Part shown: one piece after another, positions 39,777 through 49,197 of the stretch
Position numbering within the stretch: the stretch's first letter is position 1
How the letters are laid out: each line of letters starts with the position of its first letter
The notes under the pieces: generated by a model
What the model saw: only the letters and a program-made list of their open reading frames with translations
What the model was told of the DNA's origin: nothing
The model's database searches: none
Position numbers and translations under genes: made by a program
Assembly (NCBI GenBank): GCA_910574455.1
Contig: CAJSYZ010000002.1
Location: 1,823,671 to 1,887,670, forward strand
DNA: 64,000 nt
Direction of reading: 5' to 3'
From: Trichaptum fuscoviolaceum
Lineage: Eukaryota; Basidiomycota; Agaricomycetes; Hymenochaetales; Trichaptaceae

Positions 39777-41981
39777 TTAGGCAATAGGATTGAAGAGCAT
39801 CGCTCCGATCTGACCTTCAAAGAAATCAAGACCAGATCGTAAGACAGCCAGTGTCTCCCGATTCGAAGCGATGAACTCCAATTCTCCGTCAACGATCTCG
39901 CTAACGTTGGTCCACTGACGAGTGGCACATCGCATAGCGGACGACATATCCTGTTGAATCGTCGCCTTTCGCAAGATCTTCTCCTGACGAAGTCGCTCAG
40001 CCTCAGCGGCTTCAGATACGGCCTCAAATATAGCTTGCTGCCGCGCATTTGCCTCCTGGAGGAGGCGCTCTTCCAGAACTGCCCTGCATTCTGAATGGTC
40101 TTGTACAATAGGCTGATGCTGAGGAGCTACAAGGGCCTCGCGTAGGCGGTCCTCAAGTTGTGCGACTTCAACAGCTAACTCATCCTCATCACGACGTTTC
40201 GTCTCCTTTAGCACGTGCATTTCCTCCTCCAGTCGCGTAATTTGAGCAAGCCGTTCCTTTGCTAGATTCTCTATGGATGCAAGCTGCAATTTTAGAAGCA
40301 TCACTGTCGCCGAGTCCATGCTTGGCACATCAAGAGCTCCGTTCGCATCGCTAAAGTAGTGGTGATTGCGCATGGGTATTGCAGGTGAGGGTGTGACATT
40401 AGGTAGCAGGACTTGTGATATGGATGTGTAACCTCCAGGAGAGGGCATATTGAGTGGTGTTGGGCTATCTGGAGGAGCTTCAGAGTCCAAACGCATGACG
40501 CTCGGGCTGGGTGAAAGCATGCCGGGCGTCGTTGGTAAGAAGGGAACCTCAACTTCGGTAATGAGACCACCTAGCTCTGATGCATTGATTTCAGCGGATA
40601 GGTCTGCCAGTTTCTCCCAGGCAGCCACAGAACTGCGCTCATTCACGGCTTTCCTCTGCGGTGACGATCGTCGCGACGTACTGGTGGATGCTGAAGCCTT
40701 CTCGTTCCGATTCTCGCTTTGGTTAGAAGGGTACAGGGAGAGACCCAACGTAGAGCACGGAGGCTGGAGGAAAGTCCGCGATGGAGTTTGCGGAGGCTGG
40801 TGGTTGAAGTTTACTGGACGCAGCCTAGGGATAGCTGGAGTAGGTGCCGTTGGGGAGGCTATCGCCGCAAGCATAAATTCCACATCCCCTGCCTCAAGGC
40901 TATCGCAGCTCGTACCTTCCGTGATAATGCTAAGAGATTTGTCTGCAAAGCTACTCGTCGTCGGGGTACCTATAGTCGGTGTATTCTCTGAGGAGCCTTT
41001 TGATATCTTAGACCTGCTCTTGGAAGATACCGGAGAGCCATTCAAAGCAGAGCCTCGGGAGGGGCTCGGACTTTCTCGACCGCTCTTTGAACCGAGATAA
41101 CGTGCAACGTTCTTTGCAAGGCTAGGTGTGCGAGGGCTAGCAGAAGGCGCACGGGACGTATCAAGGGGCGAAGGCCTTGGCAGCCCTGTCTTCTTCGTTA
41201 CTGGGGAATCGGAAGGCTTAGGCGCCTTCCTCGGACGGGGAGGTGTGGATGTTACAGGTGATTCGCGAGTTTTACTCGCCTTGATTGTTGGCGAGGGCGT
41301 CGGCCTGCCGTTAGCACCTGGGGATGGATTGGCGCCTGACTTCGCAGCTCGGCGCGGAATCGGGCTAATGGGTCGACCAGCCTTCTCCATCGGTGAATGC
41401 ACTACGAATGCACAAGCGGTACTCGCGCTCGACCCGTCCTCCTCAGAACTACTGTGTTTCCGCCGGAAGCCCAAACGAGTTGGAGAATCAGATTTCTTGT
41501 ACGTGCTCTCAACCAAGAGAGATTTTGGACGATATTTCGGAAGAGCAGAGCCCGCTGCGACGTTCCTTGGCCGAAGGACGGAGGAGGTCCTGTTAAGTGC
41601 GGATGTTTGAGCCCCCTGCTGTTGCGGAATCGAGGTATCCGCGAGCTTAACGCCTGTTTCGTCCAATGACATACGACCAGCAGTTTGCAGCGAGGAGCTC
41701 GACCGTCTCGACTGTGTAACAGTCTTTGAGTCTGGAGAAGTGAGACGCTTCGCCTCGAGCACGGGTTCCAGGTCGCCGGCCACTCTGTTGAACCCAATAG
41801 TGCTTGCACGTCTGGACTGTGCGCCTTTGGAGCTTGTAGTAGACTTCCTTCTTAATGAATCCTTGCCCTCTTTGTTCATCACATCCGCGAGAGCTTTCCC
41901 AACCGAAGCCAGATTGAGAGACTGGCGGATTGAGTTTCGTGTAGTTCGCCTTGCTGGCTTCGTGCTATCGCTATTAGACAT
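39777..41981 (-). CDS. unrecognised Ser/Pro-rich protein with C-terminal coiled coil
   Basis: Single-exon gene of 734 residues, unusual among its intron-rich neighbours. I do not recognise a family. Residues 1-500 are disordered and basic, with many S/T-P sites (for example PSPSRGSALNGSPVSSKSRS), as in cell-cycle-phosphorylated cytoskeletal or nuclear proteins. Around residue 440 there is a conserved-looking helix (VAAWEKLADLSAEINASELG). Residues about 560-690 form a coiled coil (LAQITRLEEEMHVLKETKRR; EAAEAERLRQEKILRKATIQ). The C-terminus ends with LDFFEGQIGAMLFNPIA. A cytoskeletal or spindle-linked role is possible but is inference. Confidence 0.75.
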   Translation of the reverse strand: MSNSDSTKPARRTTRNSIRQSLNLASVGKALADVMNKEGKDSLRRKSTTSSKGAQSRRASTIGFNRVAGDLEPVLEAKRLTSPDSKTVTQSRRSSSSLQTAGRMSLDETGVKLADTSIPQQQGAQTSALNRTSSVLRPRNVAAGSALPKYRPKSLLVESTYKKSDSPTRLGFRRKHSSSEEDGSSASTACAFVVHSPMEKAGRPISPIPRRAAKSGANPSPGANGRPTPSPTIKASKTRESPVTSTPPRPRKAPKPSDSPVTKKTGLPRPSPLDTSRAPSASPRTPSLAKNVARYLGSKSGRESPSPSRGSALNGSPVSSKSRSKISKGSSENTPTIGTPTTSSFADKSLSIITEGTSCDSLEAGDVEFMLAAIASPTAPTPAIPRLRPVNFNHQPPQTPSRTFLQPPCSTLGLSLYPSNQSENRNEKASASTSTSRRSSPQRKAVNERSSVAAWEKLADLSAEINASELGGLITEVEVPFLPTTPGMLSPSPSVMRLDSEAPPDSPTPLNMPSPGGYTSISQVLLPNVTPSPAIPMRNHHYFSDANGALDVPSMDSATVMLLKLQLASIENLAKERLAQITRLEEEMHVLKETKRRDEDELAVEVAQLEDRLREALVAPQHQPIVQDHSECRAVLEERLLQEANARQQAIFEAVSEAAEAERLRQEKILRKATIQQDMSSAMRCATRQWTNVSEIVDGELEFIASNRETLAVLRSGLDFFEGQIGAMLFNPIA

Positions 41982-42454
41982 AGTGGCGTTTGAAGCTCAT
42001 GAGAAGTAGAAATTGTTAGTTGTGTGTCGTCGATGTCGTTAGTAGCTGTCGTGTGTGGTCGTAACGTGGAGGCACTCGTTTTCGGTTCTGGTTCAACTGT
42101 TGTGGTGAACGCAAGAAGCGAGCTCCCCAGATCCAAATCTAGACGCGTTGTTTACATGTGTTTATATGAAGCCTTGGCCTCGAAGTCGAAGGTCATAAAC
42201 AGAAGTTTCAGAACGCAGTATAGATTTAGGTTTAATATACATTACAGCCGATCAAACTAGCTACATCTACTTTGAGAATATGAGGTTGAGCTCATGATAT
42301 TTACAAATGAAACCGCCAAATAATCAATAAATACATATACCTTCATGTTTACTCTGGAAGAATCATTATAAGTCTTTAAGGATAGCATATCCAGAGAAGC
42401 ACTCTATGATACAGATAGCTTACGGTGATCCGTTGAAGCATGTGCAGGGTAAAA
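41982..42454. other. intergenic between two minus-strand genes
   Basis: The stretch holds the promoter of the 734-residue protein and the 3' UTR of the Myb-C2H2 gene. No other feature is visible. Confidence 0.5.
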
Positions 42455-44558
42455 TCATAGAGATGCAGATTCGGGTTCAACGCCAAATCGACGAGCAACG
42501 GAAGGCGGCACTAAATCTAATTGAGTGGGAAGATGTTTCGGATGACCCTATGATCCCATAGCATGATTAGCCGGCATTTAAAGTCAAAGGAATCGAAAGC
42601 TACGGACATGAAGAAGGTGGTATCGAAGGCCACTAAGCTGCTTGTATGAATTTGGACATTCTGGATGTGGACATTTATGTTGCTTTCGCTTCGTTTTCTC
42701 CACAGGCTCTTCTTGAATATCCATACGTAGTCGAGTAGGTGCAACAGAGGACAGGGCGCGTTGGTAATGTGCTTTCGATCTAATGATATGAGTTAAGCAC
42801 AAATATGAAGATTGGTGATTCTGTCGCTGCCTACACTTGCAAATGATACTGAAGACCATTGATGCTCTGAAGATGAAGAATTAGAATTGATGAACAAAGT
42901 AATGCACATCCGAAGAATGACCTTCCAAGCTTTCTTACAGTCCTTTAAGCCACAACGGAACGGTGTTTCATCTCCGCTATTTGCTTCATCGAGGTGAACG
43001 TCCTTGAAGTGATTGTGTAATTCTCCGGACGTTGCAAAGCGAACGGTACTATCGGAACTCTCATTCGGCCAACATGACGAGTGTCCGCAGGCATATGCAA
43101 GGACAGATGAACTACGATAATGAATTTCAGACTAAATTTCATGACATAAATAACTCACTCTGAAGCGACAGGTAACTTTGAAGACAGTTTCGGCGGTTTC
43201 TTCTCTTTTCCTGTAGACAAAGTCATAGTCACAATCTGTATAGAGGGCCCTGCCTGATCCCCACTTCGACGTCTCTTCCGCGAGCGATGGATGACCTCAC
43301 AATTTGATTGGTCGCGCACAGGAGGGCGTAAGCAAGGAGCGTCTAAGTTTGGTGTCGCTCCACTAACAAGCTCTTGGTGGTTGATAGAATTTGACCCGTT
43401 TGAAGTCGTATAACTTATACGAAACATAGATTGAGTTCCAACAACAGTACTAACATCCTTCTGAAATGTTGCATGGCTGTGATCCACGTCATGAATTAGT
43501 CGGGGATCATCATTCGCAGAAACCGTGTCGTCTTGGCAATCCATAAGTTCTGCGCTTTGCAAGGTGACCGAATCGTCAGCATGAACCTCTGCACCCTCAA
43601 ATTCTTCGGCCGCTAGCATAGTATGACGTTCATTTTGAGCTGCGGATGAAGCGGAGCTCAGAGATGAGCTGGAAGCTGCAAAAGTGACAAGAGCCATCGG
43701 TGAAACACTTTGCACATTTTGCTCCCCCAGAGTACACGAAGGTAGAGAATATGCTGTCTTGGGGGCTGCATTCACATCAGAGGAGTCAGAACCTCCTGTG
43801 TTCACCGATAACAGGCCTGTGTTCTCCGTAGCATTGACAGTAGGCGCGCAGAAATTCAACGTATCCCATGCACCAGCCCAAAATGACCCGGAGTCATTCT
43901 CGGCGAACGGAGGCCAAACTTCCGTAAGGAATCGAGGCATGGTCGGATCCTGTGGAAATCGCATCGGTTGGTTGCGCTTCTCCCGTGCTGCCGCATTCCT
44001 CTTCCTCTCCAATAGCCTCCAGCGATTGCGACATCCAAGACTACTACGCCCAAGTTCCTGGCCAATGAGCACCCACTTCGGGTTTGACGAGTCCGTGGTG
44101 TGTCTTGCGACAATGTCACGCAGTCGTCCATCCTCCTCCTGAGTCCAGTCATCCTTCTTCAGCGTTGGGTCTAATGCTTCACGATATCGCTTTGAGCAAG
44201 CATCATCAGTGCGGCCCGGGATTCCGCGCGCAATCTGGGACCATTTGTTTGGTAACTTGTCGAAGAGAGCCAGGAGCTGCCTATCCTCTTCCGGAGTCCA
44301 TGCAGACTTCTTGACATGGGGAGAGAGCGAGTGCAGCCAGCGCTAATGAGAAGATTAACGGTATACGATTTAATGACTTGTTGCATATATGCGAAGTTAT
44401 TCACACACCTTTCGGCATGCCTTGTTGGTTCGTCCTGGCACACACAAGGCAATGGTTTTCCACTTCTCGGTATTGTCGCCGTGAACACAAACGGCCTCGG
44501 TAAGAAGCTTGTCTTCGTGCGGTGTCCACGGTCGCCCCTGGAAAGACTGTTTGCTCAT
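42455..44558 (-). CDS. Myb (three-repeat) and C2H2 zinc-finger fusion protein
   Basis: Probable nuclear transcription factor. Minus-strand exons 44558-44409, 44342-43159, 43111-42922, 42866-42835, 42779-42608 and 42547-42455 give 606 residues. N-terminal SANT/Myb repeats: RPWTPHEDKLLTEAV..WKTIALCVPGRTNKAC; SAWTPEEDRQLLALF..WSQIARGIPGRTDDAC; DDWTQEEDGRLRDIV..WVLIGQELGRSSLGC. A disordered acidic Ser-rich region of about 220 residues follows, with a basic RSRKRRRSG patch. The C-terminal fingers are CGHSSC..FATSGELHNHFKDVH, CGLKDCKKAWKSINGLQYH and CPHPECPNSYKQLSGLRYHLLHGH. The last two resemble Sfp1-type fingers. The tail ends RRFGVEPESASL. It is divergent from CDC40 with a 315-bp gap. Confidence 0.85.
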
Positions 44559-44873
44559 CTATACATGAGAGCCTATAGTAGTGCGATAAAAGAAGAGCGA
44601 AGTAACGACGCCATGCAGACCGCGAGCGTCTAATTTGAAGTTCAGGGCAGGTGAAGTCTTGATTAGGATCGTGAAGTTGAGAGTTTACTATGGCCTGAAG
44701 TTCAAGCCTGTTCTCCCACTCCTCTGTTACGATCCTTTTATGTGTTCTCTACTTCCGCATAATCTGTGAAGGAGAAACAAATTTTGAAGCTACCCGCAGA
44801 CTCCAAAGACATTAGAATTTGGGGTTCAAGGGAGTCGACTTGAGCGTCCGTGAAACGTTGAACATACACTACG
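44559..44873. promoter_or_regulatory. bidirectional promoter, Myb-C2H2 gene and CDC40
   Basis: The only interval between two divergent, well-supported start codons, so it must hold both promoters. No clear TATA box is visible. Confidence 0.5.
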
Positions 44874-46961
44874 ATGTCCATGCTTCTTCCGAATTATTCT
44901 TCAGATGAAGATGATGTGCCGACGAAGGTGTCTGAGGATGTCTTCTCCATCTCGTCGATTCCTGCTCAGAAGAAACGCCGCGTAGAAGAGTCGGTATTGA
45001 CGAAGGTGGACACCAGTGCCCCTGATGTTCTGTCCGAAGTAAGTTCACCTGCATTACACTACATGATAGAGGCTTAATGTTCATCGCAGGATCCCTTGAA
45101 ACAAACATCTTTGATTACAAGACCTTCAGACACTCAGATGAATGTTAACATCCCCTACCATGACATGACATTACCTGAACAAGGACCTGAAAATCCATTC
45201 AGCGACCGGAATCGCTTTGCGAACCAGAACGCTCTCGCAGGTCACGTTGAAGAACAAGCCATGACTGATCATGCATTCAAGCAACAACACCTTACATATA
45301 GTATTCTCGGCTACTCCGCAAACCCTTCGATAGACCCGAATGCACCGGCGTTCTTAGGCGCTGTAGACAAGGCCCAAGCCAATGGCTTTGCAACGCTAGA
45401 CACCCTGCGAGCAAAACATTCGGAGCGGAAGGAGCTAAAGCGGAGACGACAGACGGCGGGGGACCTTGAAGTTGTTGACGGTGAAGGGGCCTATGTAGGA
45501 CCATGGGCAAAGTGGGAAGGTGACGATCAGATTAACGACCTCCCTGCAGCCGCTTTCGAGAATGCGGACGAGGAAGATGAGTCGTCAGAAGAGGATCAAC
45601 CAGCAATATCGAGGAAGAGGATTAAGGGAAAACGAGGGGCGGCAGGCCAGGAATCATCCACTTTCCATGGCAAGTCCATGACAGACTACCAAGGCCGAAC
45701 GTACATGCATCCCCCTCTTTCAGAGGCACCCCAACTCGCGCAGGAGCCTGGTTCTCAAGAATGCTTTATCCCGAAGGTCTGTGTCCACACATGGACAGGC
45801 CATACCCAGGGTGTATCAGTCATCAAACTATTCCCGAAAACATCGCATCTTCTACTCAGTGGTTCAATGGATACTAAAATAAAGGTAAGCACTCGTTCTC
45901 TTTATTGCTTGCTGTTGCAGTAGATACTCACGGCCACTTTTGAGCTGTGGGATGTATATACTCATGGTAATTGCCTAAGGACTTTCATGGGCCATACGAA
46001 AGCTGTCAAGGACCTTTCCTTTTCGAACGATGGTCGACGCTTCCTTTCCTGTGGCTACGATCGTCAAATAAAACTCTGGGATACGGAAACTGGCCAATGT
46101 ATAAAGCGCTTCAGCAACGGAAAGATTCCCTACGTCATTAAGTTCCACCCGGATGAAGACAAGCAAAACATCTTCCTGGCGGGAATGTCAGACAAAAAAA
46201 TTATACAAGTGAGTGATCTCGACCGGCCTCTGGTTAGAATTTGAGCTTGACGTTTCATTCAGTATAACATCGATACGGAAGAAATTGTACAGGAATATGA
46301 CCAGCATCTAGGGCCGGTGAACACAATTACCTTCGTCGACGAGAATCGGAGATTCGTCACTACATCCGACGATAAAACGATCCGTGCTTGGGACTACGAT
46401 ATCCCCGTCGTCATCAAATACATTGCAGAGCCATTCATGCACTCCATGCCCGCCGTCACTTTGCATCCGTCAAGTAATTACTAGATCCGTTTGCATCTTA
46501 TTGAATGACACTGATCAGCTGTTCTGCAGACAAATATTTCGCGGCGCAGTCCCTCGACAACCAGATCTTGATCTATAGCACAGACAACTTCCGGCAAAAC
46601 CGGAAAAAGCGTTTCGCGGGTCACTCCACTGCCGGATACGCTTGCCAAGTTGGATTCTCTCCTGACGGCAAGTGGATTAGCAGCGGTGATAGCCAAGGGA
46701 ATGTCGTTTTCTGGGACTGGAAAACAGGAAGGATCAAGTCCCGTCTGCAAGCACATTCGAAGGTCGTTATTGCCCATGAGTGGCTGCCACACGAGACCGT
46801 AAGCTCATTCTGAACTGAAATATTCCTTCATTGCTGATTCAAGGTGCTGCTCATAGTCGAAAGTCATTACGGCATCATGGGATGGGTTAATTAAACTATG
46901 GGTACGTTTGCGATGCTTTCCATCTCTCATGATGACTGATTATACTGCTATCTAGGACTAG
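44874..46961 (+). CDS. CDC40: pre-mRNA splicing factor PRP17/CDC40, WD40
   Basis: Second-step splicing factor. Exons 44874-45038, 45090-45884, 45945-46208, 46263-46473, 46530-46798, 46857-46901 and 46956-46961 give 584 residues (human CDC40 has 579). The N-terminus carries the family-specific [19 protein letters not shown] and [15 protein letters not shown] repeats follow: [60 protein letters not shown], then [20 protein letters not shown] and [13 protein letters not shown]. The final exon is only 6 nt (Asp codon plus stop). Confidence 0.95.
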
Positions 46962-48841
46962 ATTATCAACGCATGCAATGTAACCCATATCATGCTGTAT
47001 TTTATATATTGTACTCCGAGTCGGCCCTCCGTTCAACTCACTTTATTCGCATACGCCACCTCTAGGGCAATGTCGGTCCTCATGTCGCGTTGTCATGCTC
47101 CATCTAGCAATGAACTTATAAGATCTACGTTCGAGCACCCCAATTATCAGACTCATGTGGCTAAGCATGTTTGGCGCTTGCGACCCGAGGTCTATCCAAA
47201 TCCACGTCAATACGAAGAGGGTGAATGGACGCATATCATCTCGACCTGGCGCTCTCCTATGAAGGCAGCAAATTAGCAACGTGTTATTCTCGAGGGCGAA
47301 TCATGGCACGCCCCAACACTCCTGTACTTCACCTTCGGTGACTGTTATCGCTTAAATTCGACACGCTCCACTTTGACAACTTCCGGCCGCATCTTTCAAA
47401 GCTTTTGATACGACAAAATTTCAACCTCGTATCTCAGCTTGTATGTCCTCGGGATTGGGCGCTAACAGATACCCCATGCAGCATCTCTCGGAATATGCAA
47501 ATACTCTGGGTGAACGTGCCACGGATTGCAACTGTCGGGCTGCCCGGACCCTGTGCGCTTCTTCAAGGAACGCGCCAGGAAGCCTGTCCGGAGAATTGGG
47601 CGTCAGATACTCGGGTTGTGACGTGCCTGACAAGAAGTCAGAGCTCTACCGCTACCGACGCGCGCCCTACATGTAGAATCGTGCTTCCTCTGACGGTATC
47701 ATATTCTTGTATACCTGTGAGCAGTTTCAGCAGGAAGTGAGAATAACATGGTGGGAATGTCATATGCGATCCAAGTCAGCTTTCGGAGATACTCATCGGC
47801 AGATTTGTTGGCAGTATGCATTCTTTCGCTCTTATCATCTCGCAAACCTCCTGTCCAATCTTCCAAAGCACGAACGTTGAGCAGTGCAAATGTGCAACAC
47901 AATTTTCACTAGAAGAGGCTGGCAAAAAGAGCATTATAACCACTGTTCCAAATGGGACTAATTCCTGAGAACAAGCCCATCGTGCTTCTCAACTTCTTTT
48001 CCTGTGATCAGATCAGCGCACAGCATTTTTGACGGCATAGCGATCGACGTTCCATACGAGGAACATCAGTCGAAGAAGCACTGTGCACTCGTCGATGTGT
48101 TTTCCGATTATGGATGCGGATATGCGGGTCTGAGATTCATAAGGACGTGAGGCAGAGCAGGCAAAAGTTTTGCATCCGTGATGGAGCAATGCACCCCTAG
48201 TCCGAGTCTAGCACTTCTTTGACGTCGGCAAGCCTGAGAGCTTGTTAAACATAGGCCATTGCGTATGTTGGGAGCAGGCACTAAAACATAGCCGAGGACG
48301 ATCGCCGCTAACGAGGATTTACCTTCAATACTTTCATGTGCGACTTCCTCAGATTCAACATACGTGAATGTGTTTTAAATTATTATAATTCTCGAAGCAC
48401 GCTATGGTAGGGATGCATTCAAGTCGCACAAGGCAGGCGATTCTGTACAGTAGTAGCACGTATGGCGCTGCGCTGCAGGTCTTGGGAATATACACGTATC
48501 ATGATGAAGTATGGATATTGAACAGACAAGACTCAAAGTAGACCCAGGAGAAACGATAGAGAAGAAGGGGGATGATGTGAAAAGGACAGACGATGACAGA
48601 AGGCCCGGGGCTATGCACACAACTACGCATAAAGATATACATTGAGATAGTGATCAGAGATATGGAATGGCGATGGAGGAGAAATTGGAGTGTGTGGAAT
48701 GGATGTCGTCCATCTATTTCGGATCTTTTAGAGCCCTTAATCAATGATGGCGACGAGGGGAATGGGCGACTAAAAATTCTCTCAGTAAGCATGCCCACAA
48801 ACACACAAGTCGTTGAGCACTCACCAGGATGATGATGATGA
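46962..48841. other. intergenic, about 1.9 kb without a supported gene
   Basis: Open frames at 46992-47276 (+) and 47421-47676 have neither motifs nor a plausible promoter and probably include CDC40 3' UTR. A GAT-rich simple repeat precedes the G tract at 48842. No RNA gene was recognised. Confidence 0.4.
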
Positions 48842-48861
48842 GGGGGGGGGGGGGGGGGGGG
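48842..48861. repeat. homopolymer G20 tract
   Basis: Twenty consecutive G on the plus strand lie about 27 nt past the stop codon of the peptide precursor, so they read as C20 in its 3' UTR. It is preceded by a GAT microsatellite. Confidence 0.9.
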
Positions 48862-48888
48862 TAGCGCTGCTTCTACACGCACAGCCAT

Positions 48889-49197
48889 CTACCAGTCGGG
48901 AGGCCACTTCCTCTTCTGCTCCTCAACAGGCTCGCGCTTCCAGTCCGGGGGCCAACCCCTGCTCTGCTCCTCCGCAGGCTCACGCTTCCAGTCCGGCGGC
49001 CACTTCCTGCGCTCCGCCTCAGCAGGGGCGGGGGCGGGGGCCGCTTCGCGCTTCCAATCAGGCGGGCCGCGCTTCCAGTCCGGGGGGCCACGCCGTGCGA
49101 CGTCCTCGATGGCGACAGGCGCCGGCGCCGGTGCACCGGCCACGGCGGGCGCGAGTGCGAGCCCTAGAAGGGCGACGACGAGGGTGACAGCGCGCAT
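48889..49197 (-). CDS. secreted Kex2-processed repeat-peptide precursor 1 (PPDW repeats)
   Basis: Intronless frame of 102 residues. Residues 1-21 form a signal peptide (MRAVTLVVALLGLALAPAVAG). After RR at 35-36 come five short cores: GPPDW-KR (37-43), GPPDW-KR (44-50), KWPPDW-KR (65-72), GWPPDW-KR (81-88) and a terminal KWPPDW (97-102) with no KR after it. Dibasic Kex2 sites end each of the first four cores. RR (63-64) and KR (95-96) also precede the third and fifth cores. Spacers start with Glu-Ala or Glu-Pro (EAAPAPAPAEAE, EPAEEQ, EPVEEQ). This layout matches fungal Kex2-processed repeat proteins and yeast alpha-factor precursors: a protein that is cut in the Golgi into several near-identical secreted peptides. 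Mating pheromones of basidiomycetes are CaaX lipopeptides, and no CaaX box is present here. Function unknown: signal peptide hormone or RiPP precursor. Confidence 0.75.
   Translation of the reverse strand: MRAVTLVVALLGLALAPAVAGAPAPAPVAIEDVARRGPPDWKRGPPDWKREAAPAPAPAEAERRKWPPDWKREPAEEQSRGWPPDWKREPVEEQKRKWPPDW

Noticed and set aside
43155..44072. A separate 305-residue protein starting inside the Myb region
   Set aside because: It is part of exon 2 of the Myb-C2H2 gene, in the same frame as the upstream Myb repeats.
46992..47276. A 94-codon plus-strand frame after CDC40
   Set aside because: It begins within the likely CDC40 3' UTR and shows no motif, promoter or codon bias.
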